Below, one piece after another: positions 11,896-23,481 of a DNA stretch of 56,390 bases (the stretch's first letter is position 1; each line of letters opens with the position of its first letter). The stretch lies in the NCBI GenBank assembly GCA_015039365.1, contig WION01000338.1, positions 1 to 56,390 on the forward strand. Direction: 5' to 3'. The DNA is from Amanita rubescens (Eukaryota; Basidiomycota; Agaricomycetes; Agaricales; Amanitaceae). The position numbers and the translations under genes were made by a program. The notes under the pieces are model-generated. The model had not been told where the DNA came from. It did not search any database and worked only from the letters and a program-made list of their open reading frames with translations.

Positions 11896-13141
11896 TAGGT
11901 TATCGTCAAGAAAGGCGGAGGCTGGGCCAAGGCCGTTTATGGTAGTATCATATATAAGATTGTAGTTGCTTACAGTTGCACCAAGCATTACGTACTAATT
12001 TACGACGGAGGACCGAGTTCTGAAAAGCAGCAAACTTGAAAGTGCAACTCGATTATTCCGTTCGTTCCGCAGACATGCCCTACTTTTCGAAGGTACAAGT
12101 GCCTCCCATTCTTAACTATGCGTCCCTCTTACGCGATATTCAAGTGTCAAGTTCGGATCTGCCCTCTCAGCACTCACTTTTCCGACTCATAAACTTCATA
12201 TATGCGGCCAAATGCACATCCATATAATTGACGGGTTGCCGCCAGCCATCGGTGGAGGGGCACCACTCCGGATCATCCCCGTAGCTTCAGATTCGATCCG
12301 CCCATCCTTTTCAAATTCGGCCGACACCTGCTCGTAACACCTGCAATGCACATGTTTTAGCAGATTAAGGAGTAGCCAACAGTCGTCAAACGTGGGTAGT
12401 CATATCGTCTGCGTAGACGGTAAACGATTATTGCAATGATCATGTTCGAGGCGAAGACGGAGCATACATGTGAGTGAGAGCATGTAAGTGAGTAAAACGT
12501 GGAGGTGGTGGTGAGCTGTTTCGTCATCGAGGAACCTAAACAGGGCCACGTCCAGCGCCATTAATATTCACTACAAGGGCAACTCAACTCGCGTAATCCT
12601 CCAAGCGCGTGCTTTAGTATAAACCATCAAGGGATACCCTGAAGGATTAAACAGTAAAACGCAATGCCCGCACTCCCCTCCGCCATACTCGATGGGCCCT
12701 TATCTGCTGTGAAATACACATCTAAGCCTGCGGTAGGTTGGGCAGGAAATCAAGATTTTGGTCGTGCGGAGGACGGTGGTGGCACTGAGTCTGGCTTGAA
12801 AGAAGTCTATGACTTGGCGCTTAATGCAAAGGCGAGGGGTGTGAGGGCAGACGCAGCGGGAACGAAGTAGAGAAAGCTGTCTGAGGGACCCCGGCGCTAT
12901 TGTGGAACGTGCACGTGCAAGCGGTGGCTCATGATCACCATCGTCTACAACAATGAATTAAGCCGCTCAAGAGGAGGTTTGATGCTCGGATTACAAATGA
13001 TAACATCATCTTCTCACAGTCATATGGACCGCTTCAACAAGTGCGCTGCCTCCTCGAGGCGTCTCCAAGCACGCTTCTATCCACCGCACAATCAGATTCT
13101 ATCCAGCTAGAACAGGACGCTCTTGTTACAAGATCTGACTC
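11896..13141. other. Intergenic spacer K1-K2 with duplicated locus sequence
   Basis: No gene is supported. From 12036 (GTGCAACTCGATTATTCCGTTCGTTCCGCAGACATGCC) through about 13110 the sequence runs parallel to 43275-44420, the spacer before K5: the block with ATAATTGACGGGT, the TTTCGTCATCGAGGAACC block near 12520, and CTCCTCGAGGCGTCTCCAAGC. It is part of a duplicated unit, not an independent gene. Confidence 0.65.
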
Positions 13142-16100
13142 ATGGAAGGGGTACAACATGACGGTATCGCAAGATGTTTGGCAGCGGTGGACACCTTCCA
13201 GTTGCTACTCTCTACACTCCGGATCCGCAATAAGAACGTACGTGATCGCATTCCAAACTCGGAGTGTATTCACCCAAGGTCCAATAGTCTGAATCTCTTT
13301 TATGCGCATCGACGTTCAACCTCATGAAGGAGATTTTATCTAGGGAACACTACATTAACCTCGCGGCGCAACTAGACGACATTTCGGATGCCGAGAATTT
13401 GTCAGGTTTCATACGGTGTTGGCTTCAACATCATTCCTTATCTAATCAGTTTCTGGCCAACGTAGACATGAAGCGACGGGCAAGACGATTCATGTTGGCA
13501 ACTATCTCAAGGATGCATGATGTCCCACTGTCCAAAATACCGTATGATCCTGACAACTATATGCTCCCTTTACTCCTCTCTATACTCAGCAGTGAGAAGG
13601 TACGCAACGTTTCAAACTGGAACGAACCATTCTTATGAGCCAATAGCCCAAATCCCGCGTGAGGAAAATAATGACGGACCTTTTGAGCGAGATTATTCTG
13701 TCCAGGGAGGACTACGTCATCCTCGCCGCACAGATAAATCAATACTCGGACTCTATGAATCTGTTGGAATTCCTGCATACTGATCACTCTTTGTCAAGTC
13801 GCGATTCTTCCCTCATGGACATGAACCGACGGACGAGACGATTCGTGCAGGCAGTTATCTCAAAAATGTGTGGCGAACTACAGTCCAACGTACCGTACGA
13901 TTGTCGCAGCAATATGCTCTCGTCTCTCTTCTATATACTTAACAATGTGGAGGTGCGCAGCTTTTCAAAAACTGGTTGCATTCGTTTAAGGGCCAATAGC
14001 TTGGATATCCTCGTGCGACAAACAAATTGGCAGTAAATCTTATGAGTGATATTTTAGACATCCCTTCCGAGGCAGTGCTACGTCATGACTCAGAGGCCAG
14101 GAATCTGTTGGACTTTATATTGCGAAGGCTTGATTATCATACCCGGGCCGTAGATGAAGACTGGAAAGGACGAGCAAACCAATTTATATTTGAAGTAACG
14201 ATAAAGTCTCAAGGTATATCATTGCCCAACACGCCGTATAATCCTCACAGCAAGATTATCCAATTGATCATCGCTATACTCAACTCTAAAGAGGTGCGCA
14301 ATATTTCAAATTGAGTTACGCTCACCTACTAAAAGCTGGTAGCCGACACCTTTCTTCGCGCCTGTGGATGTAGATGGCACGCTTAGGGACCTTATATACG
14401 AGATCCTGTCCCAGGAAGACTGCGTAGACATCGTGGCGCAGCTTGACCATGCCACAGATGTCACAAAACTGTTAGATTTCACACTTGGTTTTATTTTTGA
14501 TAGGGATTTTGGCAATGCCATGAACCAGCGAGCAAGACTGTTCCTGTTGAAAATCATGTCAAAGACATATGTTGAACCGCTGCCCGATCCGGATGATCCT
14601 GAAAACCATTCGTTTCCATTGCTCCTCTACATCATCAACCATCATTCGTTGGTGCGTGACACTTCAAAGCTGGAAATAACTCCCTAAAACGTGGTAATAG
14701 GTGCTGGATGATATCCTACACCCAGTGGTGACCGACCTTTTGTGCCACATTCTATCCAAGGAAGATTACATCAATCCCGTTGCACAGCTAGACGAAGCCG
14801 CTGATGCCAAGAATCTGTTGGATTTCTTACTGACAATGCTCGAGTGCGATGCCCTCTTCTCAAATCAGCATTCTTCCACAGTGGACATGAAGTGGCGAGG
14901 AAGACAATTTATGTTGGAAGTTTTCTCAAAGATGAACATTGTGCCGTCATTGGATACGCCATATGATCCTGACAGCTACGCCCTTCCATTGCTATCGTAT
15001 ATACTCAAGGATCGAGATATGAAGGTGCGCCATTTCAGACCTGCAATGTATACACTTAAGAACCAATTGGCAATAGGATTTATCTCCCACTGCGTTAGGT
15101 GCAACAATTGTCGACCTCGTGTGCGAGATTCTATCCCGCGAGGATTACGTCGACCTTGTGACTCGGATAGATAATCCCTCTGATGCCAGTGATTTGTTGG
15201 ATCTCATACTTGATATGCTACTTAATTATCGCGTATCAAGTCACTCCGACACCACTATCGATATTACCCGGCGAGCACGACGATTTATGCTCAAAGTTAT
15301 CTCAAAGATACCGATCATTCCACCGTCCTTGACCGTGACTGGAGTCAGCATACCGGCCAATCGTGATTTCATTGGCGGCGGCGGTTTTGGGCGCGTTTTC
15401 AAGGGCGAACGACAGGGAGAAGTCGTTGCACTGAAAGTCCTGTACAAGTCTGATAACCAAGTTGTATGTTTTTGAGTTATTGTTATAATATGGTTGCTGA
15501 CGCGAAAGATCCACAGGCCTTCTGCAGAGAGGCATTGATGTGGCGATCCCTCAACCACAAGTTCATACTACCGTTCTTAGGAATCCATGAAATCAAAGAC
15601 ACAACAATACCGCAATTTTTCCTTGTTTCGCCATATATGAAAAACGGTACTCTAGCCCGGTGGCGGAAACAAGCAAATCCACCAATAGCCATTATTGAAG
15701 AACGTGTACGCCTTCACGTGTTTCTTACTTTCATTCTATGTCTAATACTTGGAAGATACTGGAGGTCGCGCGAGCCATGGAATACATCCATTCAGAAGGC
15801 GCAGTTCATGGCGATCTCCGCGGGGTATTGTACCTCATGCACACTACGTTACAATCTGACTCTTCTCTCCAGGAGAATGTTCTCTTGGATGATAATTTTC
15901 GTGTCCAAATCGCCGACTTTGGTTTGACTCGACTCTCAGAAGCTACAAATACGAGATCAGGAGCGCTACATCTGAACTTTGCCGCCCCAGAGTTATTTGG
16001 ACAGTTAGAGGATGGCGAAGGTCCATCCGATGACACTCCTTCCCGAACTCAAATGTCAGACGTCTACGCTTTTGGATGTCTTTATTATGAGGTGCGTCAC

Positions 16101-16738
16101 AATAGACATGCTGATATCCTTCGAGCTAATTTCTTTCAAGATCCATTATGATAATATTCCTTTTGCTGGTAAATCAGAATTGCAGATATTGTTCCTCGTC
16201 TCTCAAGGCGTTCGACCACCTCGGTTAGTCGAGCAGCCTCTGAGCGATGGAGCGTGGGACGTGATTCAGCGCTGCTGGGTGAGGGAACCATTGAAACGGT
16301 CGAGAATGAATAATGTCGTGGAAAGCATGATAGCGATGTCGCAATCTGTGTCTCCCCAAATCGATGCAAATCTGCGAGAGGAATCGCCGTCTTCATCATT
16401 ACGCGATAGTATTGTGAGTAGATTGGCGCTTTCTACCAAGCAAGTTTTGAAACTAATATATCTCATCACCACACCAGGCCTGTCAAAAACGAAAACGTGT
16501 ACAAGACGTAGGCATATATTTCCGTCCAGCTGTGTTACTTTCCTGAACTAAATTGTTGTAGGAACTTGACAATCAAATTACGGCTGGTGTTACTTCCTCA
16601 GTACGCTGTCAATTCCCTTTTATTGGTATCGATCAAGCTCCTAATAACAACCCCACTAGCCCGATCGAAAACGGAGACTTTCATGTAAGAGTTTTCTAAG
16701 CTGTTAAGAGTGGAACGCTAAACCTCATTTGGGTAGGA
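13142..16738 (+). CDS. K2: six-module TKL-like protein kinase, about 957 aa, open throughout
   Basis: Proposed exons: 13142-13237, 13288-13599, 13647-13952, 14000-14293, 14343-14651, 14701-15024, 15077-15463, 15517-15705, 15756-15824, 15873-16091, 16141-16413, 16478-16507, 16562-16600, 16660-16684, 16737-16738. Joins are phase 0 up to the last. After a 32-codon leader come six modules of about 100 aa (pattern [22 protein letters not shown]...[12 protein letters not shown]), the sixth fused to the N-lobe. Kinase residues present: GGGGFGRVFKG, VALK, Glu in FCREALMW, HGDLRGEN, DFG, APELFG, DVYAFGCLYYE, and RCWVREP in subdomain XI. Ser/Thr kinase activity is inferred from the family. The tail has QKRKRV and DRKRRL basic clusters. 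An extra base in exon 14 moves the stop up to the last junction, compared with K5. The leader has one inserted base, compensated nearby. Confidence 0.8.
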
Positions 16739-18211
16739 ATCCGAAAGCGAATGGAGTCTCCTGCATGCAATTGATCAGTTGGACGTTCAGTCAGATTAGC
16801 AGTGGTAAAAAGATACAACTAAGTTCCGCTGCTCGCATCACGTTCTATTCACTCAAATCAAATTCCTTGATATTAACTCATTAATAACCCGTACTGTATA
16901 ACAATCGTATATGCGTATTTTCCAGGATAGCTTCTATGCTTACTCTATGTCAAGTTATATTGTGCACGCCATCAAGTTCGAAAGTTCGGATCTGTGCCTC
17001 ATAGCCTTCGTGGTAGTAAACAACGCCGTGGCAAGTGTGACGTCACCCCGCCTCAACACAACAATCGTTACTTGGCGTCTTCAAGTGTCAAGTTCGGATC
17101 TGGCCCTCATCAGCGCTCGCTCACTTTTCCGACTCGAAACCCAAACTTAACGACCTACCCGTATATGCGCCCAAATGCACATTTATATAATCGATGGGTT
17201 GCTGCCAGATATTGGAAATAGAGAGCCACTCTAGGTTCAGCCGTAGCTCAGGTACAACATTTCCAGGGTAAAGCGCCTGCCGATCCTTTTCAAATTCGAC
17301 CGACACCCGCTCATACTCCTGCGATACCAGATTACAGGGTAGCTGCATTTATACCAGTGACTGTTCTATATGACATGTTAGGCAACGCCAGACATGCCGT
17401 TGCGTGGATGCGGAGGCTTTCGCTTCTGCGGTGATCTTGAAACTTGGATAGACAAGCGAGTGGAAACGTGAGTAGGCCCAGGATAATGAGAGGACGACGG
17501 AGAAAGGACGCTGGAATGAGATGCGTAGGTCGTCAAATGTGGGCAGCCATCGTCTGCGAGACGGTGAAGGATGGTCAGTCCGAAAGGGATTTGCGAGGCG
17601 AAGACAGAGCATACATATGAGTGAGAGTCTATTTGAAGTGAGTAAACGCGGAGGTGCGGAGGCTCGGGGCTGTTTCGTCATCGAGAAACCTAACAGGGCA
17701 GCCACGTCAGCGTCATTAACACTCACACATGAATGCTGGAAAGGAAATTCACTCGCGTTCTCCAAGCGTGCTTAAACGCAATACCCCTGCTCCCCTCGAA
17801 CTGTAGCTCATCAAGGAATGTGATGGTCGTCAAATAGAGGGTTTGGAACTTCGCTATGTAACGCTTGTGTATATGTCAGCTTTTACAATGTCGAAGGGAA
17901 GACGAGTGGGACGCACTTAAGATTAATAGGCCGGGAAGGAGGTCGTCGTCTAGTGATCTGAAGGTAGAGGGTTTTGTAATACAAGGTCGTTGGAGAATGG
18001 TGGTGGAATTGACTTTGACTTGAAACGTGAGGAATATCCGTGACTTCAAGGGCGCTTAGTGCATGGTTAGGAGATGTGGGAGTGGAAGAGTTGAACGTTG
18101 AACTGCGAGAGAAATGACCTCAGTGCCAGTTCAACTTCAAACGTTCACGTGCAGGCGGATGCGACGACCCTGCGTCAGCGATCATCTGACTCGAGGCAGG
18201 TAGCAACGTGC
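16739..18211. other. Spacer between K2 and the KDZ insertion
   Basis: The 3' flank (TTGATATTAACTCATTAATA.CC.GTACTGTATAACAA near 16870) recurs after K3 (36950), K4 (42608) and K5 (48204). The block 17360-17800, with TTTCGTCATCGAGAAACCT, recurs near 12520, 37515 and 43700. A minus-strand frame of 138 codons (17349-17765) overlaps this block. Its paralogous stretches do not keep the frame, so I do not call it a gene. Confidence 0.6.
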
Positions 18212-18214
18212 AAT

Positions 18215-18233
18215 CGGTTCCAAGCGGTAACAG
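18215..18233. repeat. Left terminal inverted repeat of the KDZ element, outer part
   Basis: CGGTTCCAAGC followed by GGTAACAG, split from its continuation at 19695 by the nested element. It pairs with the reverse complement of 34443-34461. Confidence 0.75.
18226..18233. repeat. 8-bp target-site duplication, left copy (GGTAACAG)
   Basis: Identical GGTAACAG lies at 19687-19694, directly outside the other end of the nested 1.45-kb element. 8-bp duplications are typical of KDZ-type and hAT-like insertions. The motif belongs to the terminal repeat of the larger element, which dates the nested element as the later insertion. Confidence 0.85.
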
Positions 18234-19686
18234 TAAGGCTCCAACCGTACTATCTATCTACCGTATATATACGGTAGATAGGGTATACGTATACGTATAT
18301 GTATAGGGTCGGTGAGGGAAAGGTCAAAATACGGTAAACATACAGTATATGGTTTATTTATACGGTTGTCTCCAGAACAAATATACCCAAATTCCAATCT
18401 TGCATCGCGCTTCATGCCAGCTGCGCCATTCGTGCCGAATCAACCGGATGACTGATGAAGCACATCGTATCATCACGTTGGACTGTATAACGTTTCATCA
18501 CCAGAGAATGTCAGCGTTACTTTCTTCGATGAAGCCAAGGACACAGTTATCATCACCAGCCAGGAAGAACTTCAGTATTTCTACGAACGCTATGATCAGT
18601 CTTCTAAAGAAATCAAGTTTGTCGTGCAGGATCTGCAGTTTCCTGATCGTGAGTATCCTACTTAATTCATCGCTAGCCACGTTCGCTTCCACTTGGTCAG
18701 CGGATTCCAATGTATCTGGTCTATCCGGAGGCGGTAAGAAATCAGTAGTCAGACCGATAAAATTACTCAATAATTGGTCAGATGACCGCTCACACTTTTC
18801 TGTTGGGTTCTCAATGTATCCGACGACCCTTTCTCCATCGGCATCAGAACAAGTTTGACGGTGGATCACCTGAAGGAAGCGATCACGAAGCAGAAGGAAC
18901 GAGGGTTTAATTTGACGCACCCTGGGATCTGCTGAGGGCTTTGAACGTCTTTAAGTGCCGTATCGATGCCTGCAGAAGGAATGGGTGGAGATAGCTTTCC
19001 CGAAAATTAGATGTCACCGACTCACCGATCCGCACAGGGAAGATTTCGCTCACCTTCCAGAGCTCGAGGGTGTTGGCATTGATGGCATTGAAGCCATTAT
19101 ACGATTTAATGATTCATTGGATGGATGAAAGCAGCAGGCAAGCCATTGCAGTGAGTCTGGATGCCTTTTTAAAGCTATCGCCTTGAAGCCCATTATGCCC
19201 AACTGCGCCCATCCCCTTTCCAGATCCCCGTGCTTATCCGTACAAAACAAGCTACGAAGACGAGAGTGGCCAGCATATTAACTTTTCATGTTGGTCTCGA
19301 ATTGCCGAAAAACGGTCTTTGTGGCCAAACCCGATGACAAGGATATAGATACCTTATGTGTTAAGTTCACTAGACGGTATTCGGAGGATGCCCATCGCTT
19401 CCTTGCACAATTAGGCTATGCACCACGACTTCAAGCGGTTATGCGACTCCCTGGTGGATGGAACATGGTTATCATGGACTACTCGGAATATACCTCATGC
19501 CAGAGTGGGCTCCTAGACATGGTCCAGAAGCCAGCAAAGCGCCTCGAGCCTAGTTCGGTGGAACTGCTGCAATAACCATATATAACTACTGTATAACTGT
19601 ATTTATATAGTAAATAGTGTATAATTTACCATATCTGTATATTTACACCCTCAGGCCTATACATATACTGTACGGTTGGAGCCTTA
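18234..19686. mobile_element. Nested 1453-bp TIR element with perfect 17-bp ends
   Basis: The ends are TAAGGCTCCAACCGTAC (18234-18250) and its exact reverse complement (19670-19686), flanked by perfect 8-bp duplications (GGTAACAG). The termini resemble the ends of the surrounding KDZ element (GGCTCCAA.CGGTA), so it may be moved by the same transposase family. It has no transposase of its own. AT-rich subterminal stretches (TATACGTATACGTATATGTATA at 18281-18302; TATATAACTACTGTATAACTG near 19577) flank a decayed gene. Likely a non-autonomous derivative that captured host or effector-like coding sequence. Confidence 0.85.
18480..19575 (+). pseudogene. Decayed gene with beta-grasp/PB1-like start and kinase-like segment
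   Basis: The plus strand at 18480-18648 reads VSVTFFDEAKDTVIITSQEEL and then QYFYERYDQSSKEIKFVVQD, which resembles a PB1 or ubiquitin-like fold; a GTGAGT donor follows at 18649. The middle (18850-19280) is broken by stops. At 19288-19575 a frame reads CVKFTRRYSEDAHRFLAQLGY, then PGGWNMVIMDYSEY. That resembles the N-lobe of kinase-like domains found in basidiomycete transposon-associated, Crinkler-like proteins. This is from memory of the families and not from a search. The piece carried by the nested element is clearly not a full gene. Confidence 0.45.
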
Positions 19687-19694
19687 GGTAACAG

Positions 19695-19739
19695 CCTACC
19701 ACCAAAAAACAGGTACAGCTGGCTGCGCTCGTGTCACGT
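19695..19739. repeat. Left terminal inverted repeat of the KDZ element, inner part
   Basis: CCTACCACCAAAAAACAGG, TACAGCTGGC and, further in, GTGTCACGTG. The counterpart at the right end, reverse-complemented, is CCTACCACTAAAAAATGGG, TACAGCCGGC, then GTCACATG (34397-34442). Confidence 0.8.
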
Positions 19740-19789
19740 GATAAACTTATTACAAAATTTACAGTGTATTAGTAATCGATAGTCCCTAC

Positions 19790-22700
19790 TTAGGTATGGT
19801 GCTGTGAATACCATTGAAGCTAAATATTACCTATGGTGTTTCTGCACACTTTCCTGCTTGGTGACAAATAAGATATGGTGTCTTGTACACCAACCCTGCT
19901 GAATCTTGCTTATGGTGTTGTGTGCGCTGTTTTGCCTGACATTAAGGTATGGTATTCTGCACACTGTTCTGGCTGACATTTGGATATGGTGTTTTGCACA
20001 CTGTTCTGGCTGACATTTAGGTATGGTATTCTGTGCACCATCCTTGCTGAAACAGGCTCCGCTATGGTGTTGTCACTACTATTCTGCCTGATATTTAGGT
20101 ATGGTATTTCAATTTGTACACTATCCTGCTTGATGATTAAGGTATGGTATTCTGCACACTGTTTTGGCTGATATTTAGGTATGGTGTTTTGTACACTGTC
20201 CTGCTTGACAATTCAGGTATGGTATTCTACACACCATCCTTGCTGAAACCTCCACTATGGTGTTGTCACTGCTATTCTGCCTGACATTTAGGTATGGTAT
20301 TTTATACACCATCCTGCTTGATGATTAAGGTATGGTATTCTGCACACTGTTCTGGCTGAAATTTAGGTATGGTGTTTTGTACACTGTCCTGCTTGATAAT
20401 TAAGGTATGGTATTCTGCACACTGTTCTGCCTGACATTTAGGTATGGTATTTTATACACTATCCTGCTTGATGATTAAGGAATGGTATTCTGCACACTGT
20501 TCTGGCTGACATTTAGGTATGGTGTTCTATACACTATCCTGCTTGATAATTAAGGAATGGTATTCTGCACACTGTTCTGGCTGACATTTAGGTATGGTGT
20601 TTTGTACACTGTTTAGGTATGGTATTTTATACACTATCCTGCTTGATGATTAAGGAATGGTATTCTGCACACTGTTCTGGCTGACATTTAGGTATGGTGT
20701 TCTATACACTATCCTGCTTGATAATTAAGGAATGGTATTCTGCACACTGTTCTGGCTGACATTTAGGTATGGTGTTTTGTACACTGTTTAGGTATGGTAT
20801 TTTATACACTATCCTGCTTGATGATTAAGGTATGGTATTCTGCACACTGTTCTGGCTGAAATTTAGGTATGGTATTTTGTACACTATCCTGCTTGATGAT
20901 TAAGGAATGGTATTCTGCACACTGTTCTGGCTGACATTTACTAGGTATGGTGTTCTATACACTATCCTGCTTGATAATTAAGGAATGGTATTCTGCACAC
21001 TGTTCTGGCTGACATTTAGGTATGGTGTTTTGTACACTATCCTGCTTGATAATTAAGGTATGGTATTCTGCACACTGTTCTGGCTGACATTTAGGTATGG
21101 TGTTTTGTACACTGTCTTGCTTGACAATTAAGGTATAGTATTCTACACACCATCCTTGCTGAAACCTCCACTATGGTGTTGTCACTGCTATTCTGCCTGA
21201 CATTTAGGTATGGTATTTTATACACTATCCTGCTTGATGATTAAGGAATGGTATTCTGCACACTGTTCTGGCTGACATTTAGGTATGGTGTTCTATACAC
21301 TATCCTGCTTGATAATTAAGGTATGGTATTCTGCACACTGTTCTGGCTGACATTTAGGTATGGTGTTTTGTACACTGTCCTGCTTGACAATTAAGGTATG
21401 GTATTCTGTGCACTGTCCTTGCTGAAACCTCCACTATGGTGTTGTCACTACTATTCTGCCTGTCATTTAGGTATGGTATTCTGCACACTGTTCTGGCTGA
21501 CATTTAGGTATGGTGTTTTGTACACTGTTCTGGCTGACATTTAGGTATGGTGTTTTGTACACTGTCCTGCTTGACAATTAAGGTATGGTATTCTGCACAC
21601 TGTTCTGGCTGACATTTAAGTATGGTGTTTTGTACACTATCATGCGTGACAATTAAGGTATGGTATTCTGTGCACCATCCTTGCTGAAACCTCCACTATG
21701 GTGTTGTCACTACTATTCTGCCTGTCATTTAGGTATGGTATTTTGTACACTATCCTGCTTGATGATTAAGGAATGGTATTCTGCACACTGTTCTGGCTGA
21801 CATTTAGGTATGGTGTTTTGTACACTGTCCTGCTTGATAATTAAGGTATGGTATTCTGCACACTGTTCTGGCTGACATTTAGGTATGGTGTTTTGTACAC
21901 TATCATGCGTGACAATTAAGGTATGGTATTCTGTGCACTGTCCTTGCTGAAACCTCCACTATGGTGTTGTCACTACTATTCTGCCTGTCATTTAGGTATG
22001 GTATTTTGTACACTATCCTGCTTGATGATTAAGGAATGGTATTTTGCACACTGTTCTGGCTGACATTTAGGTATGGTGTTTTGTACACTGTCCTGCTTGA
22101 TAATTAAGGTATGGTATTCTGCACACTGTTCTGGCTGACATTTAGGTATGGTGTTTTGTAAACTGTCCTGCTTGACAATCATATTAAGGTATGGTATTCT
22201 ACACACCATCCCTGCTGAAACCATATGATATTTTGTACACTATCCTGCTTGATGATTAAGGAATGGTATTCTTGACATTTAGGTATGGTGTTTTGTACAC
22301 TATCCCGCTTGATAATTAAGGTATGGTATTCTGCACACTGTTCTGGCTGACATTTAGGTATGGTGTTTTGTACACTGTCCTGCCACTTGACAATTAAGGT
22401 ATGGTATTCTACACACCATCCTTGCTGAAACCTCCACTATGGTGTTGTCACTGCTATTCTGCCTGACAATTAGGTATGGTATTTTATACACTATCCTGCT
22501 TGATGATTAAGGTATGGTATTCTGCACACTGTTCTGGCTGAAATTTAGGTATGGTGTTTTGTACACTGTCCTGCTTGATAATTAAGGTATGGTATTCTGC
22601 ACACTGTTCTGGCTGACATTTAGGTTTGTACACTGTCCTGCTTGATAATCAAGGTATGGTATTCTGCACACTGTTCTGGCTGACATTTAGGTATGGTGTT

Positions 22701-22950
22701 TTGTACACTGTCCTGCTTGACAATTAAGGTATGGTATTTTGTACACTATCCTGCTTGATGATTAAGGTATGGTATTCTCCACACTGTTCTGCCTGACATT
22801 TTATGTTTTACACACTGTCCTAACTGGCATTTTTGTAGTATGACAACCTGCACACTATCCTGCATGAGAATTAGGTATGGTGTTTTGTGCACTGTTCTAC
22901 CTGACATGTATATATGGTGTTTGGCACACAGTTTCACGTTTGGAAGTGGC
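19790..22950. repeat. Subterminal tandem-repeat array, unit about 76 bp made of two half-units
   Basis: About 3.1 kb of repeats. One half-unit is GGTATGGTGTTTTGTACACT plus GTCCTGCTTGATAATTAA; the other is GGTATGGTATTCTGCACACT plus GTTCTGGCTGACATTTA. A third variant, CCTCCACTATGGTGTTGTCA followed by CTACTATTCTGCCTG, recurs about every 400-500 bp, giving a higher-order period. Each half-unit holds a TGTACA or TGCACA core. Copies are similar enough for recent homogenisation. Short open frames within it are artefacts of the period. A role as transposase-binding subterminal repeats is inference. Confidence 0.95.
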
Positions 22951-23149
22951 TGTGACGATGTTTGGCCTGGCATGGCAAGCCGCGGCTCGGTTATCAGCAA
23001 TTGATTGCCCAAATTTCAATGCCTTGACGTCGGACGAAAAAGCCTTGAGAAACTGGAACTACATGTTATAATCCTACTCTAACTAGACATGTAATGTACT
23101 ATCAGTAATAGATCATCTCCATTTTCATTGTCGTCTGAGATGAACACGG

Positions 23150-23420
23150 CCTGTTTTCCCAGACCTCGTTTCTCATGCCCTGTTAACCCGGTCCACGATG
23201 CGAAGGAGCTAGTATCCTCTCTTCGTGCTCTTCCGGGCTTCTATTTTTTGTGTACAAATCTTCAACCTTCAAGAAGCTATACTGCGTAAAAAGCTTCAAA
23301 ATGAAGGCGCAGTCCCTCGGCATCCATGTTCAGTTACTTGATCGTGGCTGTGAGCGTGAGTGAATTCCAGAAAAAGAAGTCCCACAATGCCGCGTCCATC
23401 GGGCAACTGCAATGAAGGAG
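23150..23420 (-). pseudogene. Decayed partial duplicate of the last exon of gene A
   Basis: The block 23155-23415 aligns with 23555-23840 on the same strand: GTTTCTCA..CCTGTTAAC, TGCTCTTCCGGGCTTCTATT, GTCCCTCGGC.TCCAT, GATCGTGGCTGTGAGCGTGAG, CCAGAAAAAGAAGTCCCACAAT and CATCGGGCAAC.GCAATGAAGGA. It contains deletions and stops and is not expressed as a protein in any evident way. Confidence 0.8.
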
Positions 23421-23481
23421 AATGAAGGCTGTCTTGATATACTGCCAAGCCTACTCTAGCCGAATACTATCTACTATGTGC

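Noticed and set aside
17349..17765. 138-codon minus-strand frame in the spacer after K2
   Set aside because: The duplicated counterparts near 12500, 37500 and 43700 do not keep the frame.
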